A stretch of 64,000 nucleotides of DNA from Haloarcula amylolytica JCM 13557 (GTDB lineage: Archaea; Halobacteriota; Halobacteria; Halobacteriales; Haloarculaceae), in the NCBI RefSeq assembly GCF_000336615.1, contig NZ_AOLW01000010.1, forward strand, positions 158,496 through 222,495, in the 5' to 3' direction. Shown piece after piece: positions 37,073-45,157 of the stretch. The notes beneath the pieces are model-generated. The model saw only the letters and a list, made by a program, of their open reading frames with translations. It ran no database searches and was not told where the DNA came from. A program made the position numbers and the translations under genes. The first letter of the stretch is position 1; every line of letters starts with the position of its first letter.

Positions 37073-37773
37073 CCGCGCCGAACCGTCGCTGTGCCCATTC
37101 TACTCGCGCACAGACGTCGCTACCAGCGCTGGGCATCGCGCTCGTGCTGTTGACTGTCGTCACCGGACTGGGGGTCGCGATGGCTGACACCGCGATTGCC
37201 GGCGCGGACCGGACTCCTGACGAGCGTCGGGTCGCCGCCGCTATCGCTGACCGGCTCGTCGCGACGGACGGTCCACTGGCCGCCCGGAGCAACGTCCTCA
37301 ACAAATCTCGGGTGGACGACTTCGACCAGTCGGCGTTGGAGGAGAGCGCACCGCCGGCCGGTGAGTACGCGGTCAGCGTCGAGTTGGCTGACGAGGAGAT
37401 CGCACGTAGCGGCACGGTTCACAGCGGGACACGAATCAGCCGACTCGTCGTAGTCGAGTCTCGGGAGCAACGCACCCTCACGCCCGACCTCACGACGACC
37501 GACGCAGTGATGCTCCCCCGTCGGAGCGCGCAGGCCACTGTAACCATCGACCCGCCGGCCGGCACGACCGTCTGGACGGTCCGCGCTAACGACCGGGTCG
37601 TCCTGCATAACCGAAGCGGGCTGGACGGCAGCTATGAGGTCCCACTGGTCCCTTACGAGACGACGGAACTGCGCTTCCAGCGCGCCGGCCGACTCGAACC
37701 CGGGAACGTGACCGTAGCGTACGACGCCCCGCAGTCGACGAAGGAAACCCTGGTGGTGACCGTCGATGCGTAG
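37069..37773 (+). CDS. Pilin-like hypothetical protein of the pilus operon (3)
   Basis: 234 residues, start overlapping the previous stop by 4 bp. After a basic tail (MTAPNRRCAHSTR) comes a pilin-like helix, AQTSLPALGIALVLLTVVTG. Then follows a helical DERRVAAAIADRLVATDG stretch and a beta-rich domain with NKS and NRS sequons. The overall plan matches TadE/TadF-like minor pilins, though no direct homology to those was established. The C-terminal half (about 140-234) looks like an Ig-type domain. Confidence 0.72.
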   Translation: MTAPNRRCAHSTRAQTSLPALGIALVLLTVVTGLGVAMADTAIAGADRTPDERRVAAAIADRLVATDGPLAARSNVLNKSRVDDFDQSALEESAPPAGEYAVSVELADEEIARSGTVHSGTRISRLVVVESREQRTLTPDLTTTDAVMLPRRSAQATVTIDPPAGTTVWTVRANDRVVLHNRSGLDGSYEVPLVPYETTELRFQRAGRLEPGNVTVAYDAPQSTKETLVVTVDA

Positions 37774-38170
37774 AGCCCAGCTGCCGCTGTCGCTCGTGGA
37801 AGTTGCCCTCGGGACAGTACTGATTCTCGGCGTCGCGCTCGGGTTTGCCCTGGGGACACCAGCGCCGGACCGGCAGGGGCCACAGCTCGACGCCTACGCC
37901 TCCGATACGGCGGCGCTGCTGGCTAACGACCCGCCGCGACACAGCGGAGCGACGCGACTGCAGGAGATCGTGTCGAGTCCGACGGCGTTCGACCGCGAAC
38001 GGGACGCGCTTTCGAACCGGGTCGCCCGTATCCTGCCCGACAACGTCCTCTTCCGGGTCGAAACACCGCACGGAGCGGTCGGAACACCGACGCCACAGGG
38101 CGTCAGCACTGGGACCGCAACTGTACCGACAGGACACGGGAGTGTCCAAATCATCGTGTGGTACGCATGA
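37766..38170 (+). CDS. Pilin-like hypothetical protein of the pilus operon (4)
   Basis: 134 residues, overlapping the previous gene by 8 bp. The N-terminal segment RRAQLPLSLVEVALGTVLIL carries the glutamate-before-hydrophobic-helix pattern of pilins. The rest is small and soluble-looking, with RLQEIVSSPTAFDRERDALS predicted helical and a beta-rich end. No characterised homologue was recognised. Its length fits a minor pilin or tip component. Confidence 0.7.
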   Translation: MRRAQLPLSLVEVALGTVLILGVALGFALGTPAPDRQGPQLDAYASDTAALLANDPPRHSGATRLQEIVSSPTAFDRERDALSNRVARILPDNVLFRVETPHGAVGTPTPQGVSTGTATVPTGHGSVQIIVWYA

Positions 38171-38700
38171 CCCGGCGCGGACAGCTAGTCCTCGTTGCGG
38201 CCACCGTTGTGGCTGTGGCACTTGTCCCGATTCTCTTTGCGTCCCTGCAACTGGGCTATCACGACGACGTTCGGGCGACGGCCGACTACGACGACGATCC
38301 CTCGGCTGACGCGCTTCGGGTCCTTGAGCGAGCCGTCGCGACAGAGAGCACGTCCATCCCGAGCCAGTACGCTTGGGCCGCGAACGATTCGGCAGTGACG
38401 GCCGTTCGGACGGGGTTGCAGCCTCGGCTCGACCGACTCCAGACCTCCCGAATCGAAGACGGTGTCCACTACAATATAACCTACAACGGTACTGCAACAC
38501 GGCAGTGGAAAGACGTGAACTGTCCGTCCGGGCCGGACCGCCAGTTCGGGGACTGCGTCGCCGATCGCGGCGTCGTTGCTCAGGACCGGGTAGGCCGCAC
38601 GCACGTTCTCGCCGTCGGCTTCGACGTGACGACGACAACCGAACGCGGCGAAACCACCGTCACCGTGGTTCTAGCGACCAGCGGTCAGTCCTCGCGGTGA
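38167..38700 (+). CDS. Pilin-like hypothetical protein of the pilus operon (5)
   Basis: 177 residues from the ATG at 38167, which overlaps the previous stop as ATGA. An in-frame upstream GTG at 38158 is less likely. The start TRRGQLVLVAATVVAVALVP has a basic RRG before the hydrophobic helix, the best match among the five to an archaeal prepilin peptidase (PibD) site (cleavage after Gly). The exterior part has two cysteines (VNCPSG and FGDCVAD) that could form a disulfide, and an ITYNGT sequon. It is the last gene of the operon. Confidence 0.72.
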   Translation: MTRRGQLVLVAATVVAVALVPILFASLQLGYHDDVRATADYDDDPSADALRVLERAVATESTSIPSQYAWAANDSAVTAVRTGLQPRLDRLQTSRIEDGVHYNITYNGTATRQWKDVNCPSGPDRQFGDCVADRGVVAQDRVGRTHVLAVGFDVTTTTERGETTVTVVLATSGQSSR

Positions 38701-38758
38701 GCGTCCGAACAAAAACGGCACTACTCGCGGAAAATCAGTAGACAGTCCGTAGTGCCCG

Positions 38759-39271
38759 TTACTCGGATGCTCCCGGCGTCTCGGTTCGAGCCTGGGATCG
38801 GATCTGTTCGAACGTCGCCTGTGAGAGGATCCCGGTGACACTCTCGATTGAAAGGGTATCGATGAGGCCGGCTGGTGGACCGGTGACCAGCAGCGCACCT
38901 GCTTCGGAAATAGAATCGTCGACAGTGAGACCGAGGTCAGACGTCGCGCGCTCCTCGAACGAGGTGATTGCGTCTTCGGCAAGGTTCTCCTGTGCGGTAC
39001 GGTATTCGGCCTGTGCCTCGCTCTGTGTGAGATTCCCTGCCTGGAGTTCGGATTGGATCTCCTGCTGTCGTTCCCGCAACTGTGTCTGGTCCGGTTCGAC
39101 CACGACCGTCACCGTCGCGGAGTCCGCGTCCGCGCTCTGGCTCTGTGGCCCTGTACCCGTGTTCGCTCCGTCTCCGTCGCCACCCTGGAGGGCGTTACAG
39201 CCGGCGAGCGACACTGTCGCGCTCGCTCCGGCGAGTTCGATGAATCGACGGCGTGTGGACTCGAATTCCAT
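38759..39271 (-). CDS. Tat-exported lipoprotein with coiled-coil segment
   Basis: 170 residues. The signal STRRRFIELAGASATVSLAGC combines a twin-arginine motif with a lipobox (LAGC), so the mature protein should be lipid-anchored at Cys25. After a Gly/Asp/Ser-rich spacer, residues about 60-110 (TQLRERQQEIQSELQAGN and following) are strongly helical, probably coiled coil. The end has a VTGPPAGLIDTLSIESVTGI segment. No known domain was recognised. It is convergent with the pilus operon. A possible role in pilus anchoring is speculation from position only. Confidence 0.7.
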   Translation of the reverse strand: MEFESTRRRFIELAGASATVSLAGCNALQGGDGDGANTGTGPQSQSADADSATVTVVVEPDQTQLRERQQEIQSELQAGNLTQSEAQAEYRTAQENLAEDAITSFEERATSDLGLTVDDSISEAGALLVTGPPAGLIDTLSIESVTGILSQATFEQIRSQARTETPGASE

Positions 39272-39407
39272 TATCGACTAGCGCGGGTCCCGCGGTGTAA
39301 CCCTTCTGGTAGCCGGTCGTGGTTCTCCAGTCCCCCTCTCGAACACTGTGGCTTCGAGAGACGAAAGACAGTGGTGCCTGTGGTCCAATGCTGAACCAAT
39401 AGCGCGT

Positions 39408-41012
39408 ATGCCGGGACTGGAATCGGACGAGACGCTGGACGCGCCACGGCAAGACGCGATTCCGACGCTTGAGAGCGATGCGTCCGGCACGGTTGTCTGG
39501 CATCGCGAACACCTTCGGATTCGCGATCAGGCCGCGGTAGCGAGGGCCGCAGCGTCCGAGTACGTGCTTCCGCTGTTCGTGTTCGACCCGGCGTTCTACG
39601 GTGCGGACGGCCTCGCCTGTGACAGCCGTATCCGGTTCCTGCACGACTGTCTGGCCGACCTCTCAGACCAGTACCACACCGCGACTGGTCGCGGGCTCAC
39701 TTACGCCCACGGGGACCCGGTGGACGTGCTGGGGCGGTTCCGCGAGGCCGGCTGGGACATCGTGACGATGGCCGTTCCGACAGGACGCTACGGTCGGGAG
39801 CGAGACCGGCGCGTCCGGGAACAGTGTGACGTGACATTCGTCGACGGCGACGGGCTGGTTCGGGACCGAGCGGAGACCCGCGACAGGTGGCAGGACGACG
39901 TGTCGGCGTGGTTCTCCGCCGACCAGTACGATTGGGACCCGAGCACGGTCACCTCACGGAGCTTCGATACCGGCATCGACATCAGCACAATCGAGGACCA
40001 CTACGGCGTCACGCCGTCGAAATCCGACGTGCCCCGCGGCGGGACCGGGCCAGCGCGCGAACGGCTGTCGGCGTTCGTCGAGCGGATCGACGACTATCCG
40101 GGGAACATCTCCGCGCCGACGGACGCGCGAGACGGGACCAGCGGGCTCTCGCCGTATCTCGCGTTCGGTTGTCTCTCCGTGCGGCAAGTCATCCAGTACA
40201 TCGAGGCCCACGCCCCCGACAGCCGCGGGAAAGAGATGTTCGTCTCGCGGCTGTTCTGGAACAAGCACTACGAACAGAAACTCGAAGACTGGCCCGGCTG
40301 GCTCGATGCGGCGGTGAACCCGGTGTTCGAGGGGTTCAACGCGGCGCAGTACGACCCCGAGCTGGTGGAAGCATGGAAGTACGGACGGACCGGGTTTCCG
40401 ATGGTCGACGCGTCGATGCGGTGTCTCAAAGAGACCGGCTGGCTCAACTTCCGGATGCGGGCGATGTGTGCCTCGGTCTACTATCACCTGCTCCAGCAGC
40501 CCTGGCGGATCGGCGCGGACTGGTTCTCCCATCACCTCATTGACGCCTCGGCGGCGATCAACTACACACAGTGGCAGTCCCAGTGCGGCCTGATCGGCAA
40601 GCCGACGCTCCGGCTGTACAACCCCCGAAAGCAGGTCCGCGATCAGGACCCGGACGGCGAGTTCATCCGTCGGTGGGTGCCCGAACTCGATTCGCTCCCC
40701 GACGAGTACCTCGACCGGCCCGAGGGGACGCCGGTCCACGTACAGGCATCCTGTGGCGTCAGCATTGGCGAAGACTACCCGCACCCGGTCGTCGACTACG
40801 ACGCGGCTAGACAGGCGTTTCGCAGGCGTTACGAGGACGTCAGCGCCGACGCGGCCGACGCCCTGCGGGACCCCGCCATCGCGCGCCACGCCTCCTTCTC
40901 CGGCGGCCGCGAAGCCGCTGCACGTATCGCCGCGGAACACGGGACGGATGCGTCGAACGGCGCGGAAGACGGCGGGACCCAAAGCACCCTCGGCTCGTTC
41001 GGCGACGAGTAG
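39408..41012 (+). CDS. Cryptochrome/DNA photolyase family protein
   Basis: 534 residues from the ATG at 39408. A GTG at 39348 is possible, but homology starts only at VVWHREHLRIRDQAAVARAA. The N-terminal alpha/beta antenna domain (YVLPLFVFDP) is followed by the FAD-binding helical domain with LSPYLAFGCLSVRQV, RLFWNKHYEQKLEDWPG, TGFPMVDASMRCLKETGWL, NFRMRAMCASV and WFSHHLIDASAAINYTQWQS. These are the class I photolyase motifs. It should repair UV pyrimidine dimers using light, or act as a light sensor. The C-terminal 40 residues are low-complexity and acidic. Photolyase and cryptochrome cannot be separated here. Confidence 0.92.
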   Translation: MPGLESDETLDAPRQDAIPTLESDASGTVVWHREHLRIRDQAAVARAAASEYVLPLFVFDPAFYGADGLACDSRIRFLHDCLADLSDQYHTATGRGLTYAHGDPVDVLGRFREAGWDIVTMAVPTGRYGRERDRRVREQCDVTFVDGDGLVRDRAETRDRWQDDVSAWFSADQYDWDPSTVTSRSFDTGIDISTIEDHYGVTPSKSDVPRGGTGPARERLSAFVERIDDYPGNISAPTDARDGTSGLSPYLAFGCLSVRQVIQYIEAHAPDSRGKEMFVSRLFWNKHYEQKLEDWPGWLDAAVNPVFEGFNAAQYDPELVEAWKYGRTGFPMVDASMRCLKETGWLNFRMRAMCASVYYHLLQQPWRIGADWFSHHLIDASAAINYTQWQSQCGLIGKPTLRLYNPRKQVRDQDPDGEFIRRWVPELDSLPDEYLDRPEGTPVHVQASCGVSIGEDYPHPVVDYDAARQAFRRRYEDVSADAADALRDPAIARHASFSGGREAAARIAAEHGTDASNGAEDGGTQSTLGSFGDE

Positions 41013-41080
41013 CTCCACAATTCGTTCAGTGTTGCCAAACGCCAAAGAGGCTAAGACGGTCGCGCACACAGACGTATCCA

Positions 41081-41896
41081 ATGGCGGAGGGTCCGGACGA
41101 CACCGTTTTCGAGGACTGCCAGTTCCTTACTGGGTCACCACAGCGGTTCGCGGTGCTGGCCCAGATCCGGGAGCGTCCGGCGCGGCCGACCGATCTGTGC
41201 GATGCGGTGGACGCGACTCGCACCACGATCCAGCGGATACTCGCGGGCTTCTCCGAGCGGCAGTGGGTCGTCAAACGGGACGGCGAGTACCGGCTCACGG
41301 TGACTGGACATCGGGTGTTGGACCAGTACTCGGCACTCATGAGCGAGGTCGAACGGGCTCGGGTGGTCGGTCCGCTGGCCGCCCACCTGGGTTCCATCGC
41401 AGCGGACCTCCCGGCGGAGCTGTTAGACCCCGATTGTCTCACGACGAGTTCCGAACAGAACCCGCTGGCCGCGATTGATCGGTTCACGGACTGGCTGCAC
41501 GAGGTCGACGGCGACGTTCGGGCCATCTCGCCGATCGTGACGTCGGTGTTCAACGATGTCGCGGTGGACCTGCTCGAAACGGGGACGCATATCGAGTTCA
41601 TCATCGACCACAGCGTCCTCGAACGGTCAGCGTCGGACTTCGCAGACGCGCTGGATCGAGGTGTCGAACACGAGAACATCGATACGTACGTCCACGATAC
41701 TCCGCTTGATATTGGCCTCGCGCTGGACCGCTCGCGGGTCTGTCTGGCGGCCTACGACGACCGGAACAACGTCCGGGCGATAGCCGAATCCGACGCCACA
41801 GCGGTGTATAGCTGGGCTGAGACGGTGTTCGACCGATACAGAGCGCGGTCACAGCCGCTTGAATCGGTCCTGTCGGTGCAAGAAAACAAGCAATAA
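41081..41896 (+). CDS. FilR1-like HTH transcriptional regulator
   Basis: 271 residues. The N-terminal winged HTH (PARPTDLCDAVDATRTTIQR) is followed by a wing (WVVKRDGEYRLTVTGHRVLD). A C-terminal domain of the FilR1-middle type common in haloarchaeal and methanogen regulators spans residues about 110-260 (VRAISPIVTSVFNDVAVDLL, IEFIIDHSVLERSASDFADA, CLAAYDDRNNVRAIAES). The ligand is unknown. It is transcribed away from the photolyase in the same direction with 68 bp between them, and could control it. Confidence 0.85.
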   Translation: MAEGPDDTVFEDCQFLTGSPQRFAVLAQIRERPARPTDLCDAVDATRTTIQRILAGFSERQWVVKRDGEYRLTVTGHRVLDQYSALMSEVERARVVGPLAAHLGSIAADLPAELLDPDCLTTSSEQNPLAAIDRFTDWLHEVDGDVRAISPIVTSVFNDVAVDLLETGTHIEFIIDHSVLERSASDFADALDRGVEHENIDTYVHDTPLDIGLALDRSRVCLAAYDDRNNVRAIAESDATAVYSWAETVFDRYRARSQPLESVLSVQENKQ

Positions 41897-42055
41897 TCCA
41901 GTCGCTCACGGATGGAATCCGGTGTGGAAGGGCCGAAGGGAGCACTGGTCGGCGCGCCAGCACTCACTGGAGGGCGGGATGGCGTATCCCCGGAGCATGG
42001 TATAGCCGGTGGGGGCCTATACTTATTCGCTGTAACTGTTTCGGGACACAAAACA

Positions 42056-42074
42056 TGTTACAGGGGCTGTAACA
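42056..42074. promoter_or_regulatory. Perfect 8-bp inverted repeat, candidate operator
   Basis: TGTTACAGGGGCTGTAACA has two perfect 8-base arms around GGG. A further half-site, CTGTAACT, lies 19 bp upstream. Their position downstream of one promoter-like box and upstream of a small HTH gene suggests a repressor site. Which protein binds it is unknown. Confidence 0.5.
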
Positions 42075-42177
42075 GCTTAGAACGTTCATGCTATTCTGAT
42101 CCGACGTCCGGATCGTTTTGCGACAACAACGGGCTGTGTTTCTATACTTTCACCCAGAATGAAATAATAGCCGACAG

Positions 42178-42185
42178 TATAAGTA
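42178..42185 (+). promoter_or_regulatory. TATA box of the small HTH gene
   Basis: TATAAGTA is centred about 26 bp before the ATG at 42208. It selects that start over the in-frame GTG at 42187. Confidence 0.55.
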
Positions 42186-42207
42186 TGTGGCAATCGTTGA
42201 CAGAAGT

Positions 42208-42441
42208 ATGTCTCCGCCTGGACGGGAGATTCAGTACACTGAATCGGACGTTATCGAGGTGTTCAGACACCGAAACGATTACGCGGAGCCACTCACGGCG
42301 TCGGAGGTGGCGGACAGACTCGGCTGTTCGCGACGGACTGCACTGAACAAACTCCACGACCTCGAATCAGAGACAGATATCACGAGCAAGAAAGTCGGGG
42401 GCCGGTCGCGGGTGTGGTGGATCCCCGTGCGAGCGGATTGA
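42208..42441 (+). CDS. Small winged-helix DNA-binding protein
   Basis: 77 residues, essentially one HTH domain: TESDVIEVFRHRNDYAEPLT, then ASEVADRLGCSRRTALNKLH with the recognition helix, then a wing KVGGRSRVWWIPVRAD. Single-domain wHTH proteins of this type are common in haloarchaea and can be autoregulators or accessory repressors. It has its own promoter, and a dyad lies about 135 bp upstream. It is convergent with the PAP2 gene, whose stop is 14 bp away. Confidence 0.78.
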   Translation: MSPPGREIQYTESDVIEVFRHRNDYAEPLTASEVADRLGCSRRTALNKLHDLESETDITSKKVGGRSRVWWIPVRAD

Positions 42442-42454
42442 TGCGGATGTGCCG

Positions 42455-43261
42455 TCACGACGATTCGTTTTCGGAGTGAAACCGAGGGCGTGTCGCGACG
42501 TACACACTGAGGGCTCCGAGCAGGACTCCAAAGACTACGTCGGTCGCCCAGTGGATACCAAGCACCATCGTCGAGAGGACGACGCTGCCGGCCAGGCACG
42601 TTGCGACCGGGAGCCAGCGCGGATATTCGGCCCGGAGGCGGTAGGCCATGAGTGCGACTGTCACCGACAGCGACGTGTGCAGCGACGGGAAGACGTTCGT
42701 GTTGGCGTTGACCTGGCTCGTCACTAGCTGAAAGCGGGGTATCGTGTCGTACAGGAGCGGTTCGACCGTATCCGGCGCGAAGTTCCGCGGGCCGTACGCG
42801 ACGAACAGCACGTAACAGAGCAGGCCGATGACGTAGTTGACCGTGTAGGCAAACGCGGTCTCCTTGAGATAGCGTGTGTTTGCCAACAGCAGCGTCAGCA
42901 CCAGCGGAAACACCAGCAGGAACGCGTAGCCGTACACGTACACGAACCCCAGATACAGTGTGAACCACGCCGGTGCGAGCGACTGGAGCGAGGCGACGAA
43001 CGACCCTTCGATGGCGTAGATCGTCTTCGTGATGTTGCTGCCGATGAGCCAGGACAGCCCGACGCCGAAATCACGGACGACGCTGTTGGCGGCCAGCACA
43101 GCCCCGAGTAAGAGCAGTGGACGGGCCGCCTGACGGAGCCGCGTCCGTAGCGCCGGCAGTTCCGACCGAATGCGGTCCGGGCCGACGATACCGGCGACAC
43201 CGACGGCAAGCAACAGCGAGACGACGACAGCGACCTCGGAGAAGACAGAGACGACGTTCAT
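42455..43261 (-). CDS. PAP2/AUR1-type membrane phosphatase or lipid phosphotransferase
   Basis: 268 residues with six or seven membrane helices. PAP2 catalytic motifs 2 and 3 are present: FPSLHTSLSVTVAL, with the histidine of the SLHT box, and GIHWATDVVFGVLLGAL. Motif 1 is degenerate (YGPRNFAP), as in the AUR1/inositol-phosphoceramide-synthase branch. Members act on lipid phosphates or transfer phospho-head groups at the membrane. It starts 3 bp after the solute-binding-protein gene and is probably co-transcribed with it, an unusual pairing. The substrate is unknown. Confidence 0.82.
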   Translation of the reverse strand: MNVVSVFSEVAVVVSLLLAVGVAGIVGPDRIRSELPALRTRLRQAARPLLLLGAVLAANSVVRDFGVGLSWLIGSNITKTIYAIEGSFVASLQSLAPAWFTLYLGFVYVYGYAFLLVFPLVLTLLLANTRYLKETAFAYTVNYVIGLLCYVLFVAYGPRNFAPDTVEPLLYDTIPRFQLVTSQVNANTNVFPSLHTSLSVTVALMAYRLRAEYPRWLPVATCLAGSVVLSTMVLGIHWATDVVFGVLLGALSVYVATRPRFHSENESS

Positions 43262-43264
43262 ACG

Positions 43265-45049
43265 CTACGATTGGAGGAGCGTACCCGTGTCGTACCGATA
43301 GCCGGCCTCCCGGAACGCCGACCGGACCTGCTCCGTGTCCAGTTCGCCGTCGGACCCGAGAAACGGAGTGACTGTGCCACCTGGCCCCCACTGCAACGTC
43401 TCCGGCACCTGTCCTGTCCCTGCGAGCGGACTGACAGCCGGTGTCGCGTAGCCGTCGAACACGGTGTCGACGAGATACTGGCGGTCGACGAGGTGGGACA
43501 GGAGGTTCCGGAACCGCGAGTTCGACAGCGGCGCGGACCGGACGTTGAACCCCAGAAAGTAAAACGAGTCGCCTTGGTCCAGCAACAGCGTGAGGTCGTC
43601 GGCCCGCCCGATAGTCCGAACGAGGTCCGAACCGACGCCGACAGCGGTCGCATCGGCGTCGCCGCTCTCGACGAGTTCGACGGCAGTGGAATCCGAGCCG
43701 ACGAACCCGACCTCGACCGCGTCAAAGGGCGGGTCGAGCGCGCTCGCTGCGACGCTGTCCGCGGGATCAATCGTCGTTCTGAAGTGGTCCTCGAACAGGG
43801 TCAGCCGCAGCGACTCGCGGTCGCTCGCGGTGTCGAACTGGAGCGGGCCGCTCCCGACCGGAGGGATGGCATCAGTCACGAGCGCTTCCGTCGTCGCGGC
43901 ACCGATGCCGACCCCGCCGATGTCGGCCTCGCTCGCCCGCTCGCGCCAGACGTGTTCGGCCAACAGCGGCGCGGTGAGTGCCCGCTCCGCGACTGCACGA
44001 CTGCAGTCCGTACAGGTGAGTTCGACCGTCCGCTCGTCGATGGCGGTAGCCGCGGTCACCACTGTGGCGCGGCCGCGGTACCGCGTCGGCGGCACCGCCT
44101 GCTCGAAGGTCCCGAGCGAGGTGTCGGCCACCATCCGGTAGGTGAACGCCACGTCCGCCGCGGTCAGTGCCTCGCCGTCGTGCCACTGGAGGTCGTCACG
44201 CAGTGTGACTCGCAGTACTGGCCCGTCGGGCCGGGACGTGTCCCACTCCCAGTCGACCCCCGCCCAGGGGATTAGCCCACCCTGATACTGTCGCGCGAGC
44301 GAGTCGTACACGAGGCTCGTAATCCGGCCACGCCGACGGAACGGGGCCATCAACGGATTGAGGTTCCGCGTGACGCGGCTATCCGTCGTCACGAGTCTGA
44401 GCGTCGTCGCCTCCGGGTCAGCCCGGTCGAGGGTTAACAGCCGTAACGGTGACTTCCCGAACGCGCCGGTCCACCCGCTGAAGCGTGTCGTGTTCGCCGC
44501 GCGGATGCTGTCCGGCGTGCCGATGACGAGAAACGGGCAGGCGTTCGCCAGTTGCTTCTGGAGCGACGCCAGCGTCTCGGCTCGGCGGTCGTCGGACTGG
44601 CGGCGCTGTGCCGTCAGCAGTTCGTCGACTTCGAGATCGGCGAACCCGAAGGGGTTCTGCCAGCCGCGCTCGGCGGCAAACGACGAGTGGACCAGCGAGT
44701 ACAACGAGTCCGCCGTGATCTGTCGGTAGGGGTAGCGGGCGACGAACGCGTCGAACTCGTGGTTGAGGAGGGTCTGGCGGTACAGTTCCGTCGCAGTCAC
44801 CGGCTGAACGGTGGTGTCGACACCGGCGGTATCGAACCACGTCTCCAGCTGGCGTGCGATGTGCATCGCACCGGGGTCCTCGTCCGCCGGGCGCGTCTTG
44901 ATCGAGAGCGAGACGGCGGGGGATTCTTTGTTTCCTGCGAGCGTCCGCAGCCGCTGCATACAGCCGCTCGTCGCCGCCAGCCCGGCCGCTGCGCTCCCCA
45001 GTACTGCTCGTCTGGAGGTGGTCCGCGACAACCGGCTGGCTCCGCACAT
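43265..45049 (-). CDS. ABC transporter solute-binding protein, family 5 (peptide/nickel type)
   Basis: 594 residues from the ATG at 45049. A TATA-like TTATATAG at 45074-45081 on the minus strand lies about 28 bp before it, so an upstream in-frame ATG is unlikely. The N-terminus has a twin-arginine-type signal (TTSRRAVLGSAAAGLAATSG) with a lipobox ending at SGC, so the protein is a surface lipoprotein. SBP_bac_5 features include LRVTLRDDLQWHDGEALTAADVAFTYRMV and FYFLGFNVRSAPLSN. No permease or ATPase gene is adjacent, so it is an orphan binding protein followed only by the PAP2-type gene. Confidence 0.88.
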   Translation of the reverse strand: MCGASRLSRTTSRRAVLGSAAAGLAATSGCMQRLRTLAGNKESPAVSLSIKTRPADEDPGAMHIARQLETWFDTAGVDTTVQPVTATELYRQTLLNHEFDAFVARYPYRQITADSLYSLVHSSFAAERGWQNPFGFADLEVDELLTAQRRQSDDRRAETLASLQKQLANACPFLVIGTPDSIRAANTTRFSGWTGAFGKSPLRLLTLDRADPEATTLRLVTTDSRVTRNLNPLMAPFRRRGRITSLVYDSLARQYQGGLIPWAGVDWEWDTSRPDGPVLRVTLRDDLQWHDGEALTAADVAFTYRMVADTSLGTFEQAVPPTRYRGRATVVTAATAIDERTVELTCTDCSRAVAERALTAPLLAEHVWRERASEADIGGVGIGAATTEALVTDAIPPVGSGPLQFDTASDRESLRLTLFEDHFRTTIDPADSVAASALDPPFDAVEVGFVGSDSTAVELVESGDADATAVGVGSDLVRTIGRADDLTLLLDQGDSFYFLGFNVRSAPLSNSRFRNLLSHLVDRQYLVDTVFDGYATPAVSPLAGTGQVPETLQWGPGGTVTPFLGSDGELDTEQVRSAFREAGYRYDTGTLLQS

Positions 45050-45073
45050 ATATTTATGGGTCAACACGTCCTC

Positions 45074-45081
45074 CTATATAA
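45074..45081 (-). promoter_or_regulatory. TATA box of the solute-binding protein gene
   Basis: On the minus strand this reads TTATATAG, about 26-28 bp before the ATG at 45049. It fixes the start of a leaderless transcript. Confidence 0.5.
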
Positions 45082-45157
45082 CACTCTGTACTTCCGACGG
45101 CTCCCGGGTGCTGCTGTCACGGGATAAAACCCCACGCAAGCGGTGCCGCCAATGCAC

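Larger units (their letters stand above)
41897..42207. other. Intergenic region with a strong dyad and two promoter-like boxes
   Basis: About 310 bp with no gene. It holds a TATA-like CTATACTTATT near 42018, a half-site CTGTAACT (42030-42037), a perfect dyad (42056-42074) and the TATA box at 42178-42185 of the following small regulator. The first box could drive a leader or a short non-coding transcript. Confidence 0.5.
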
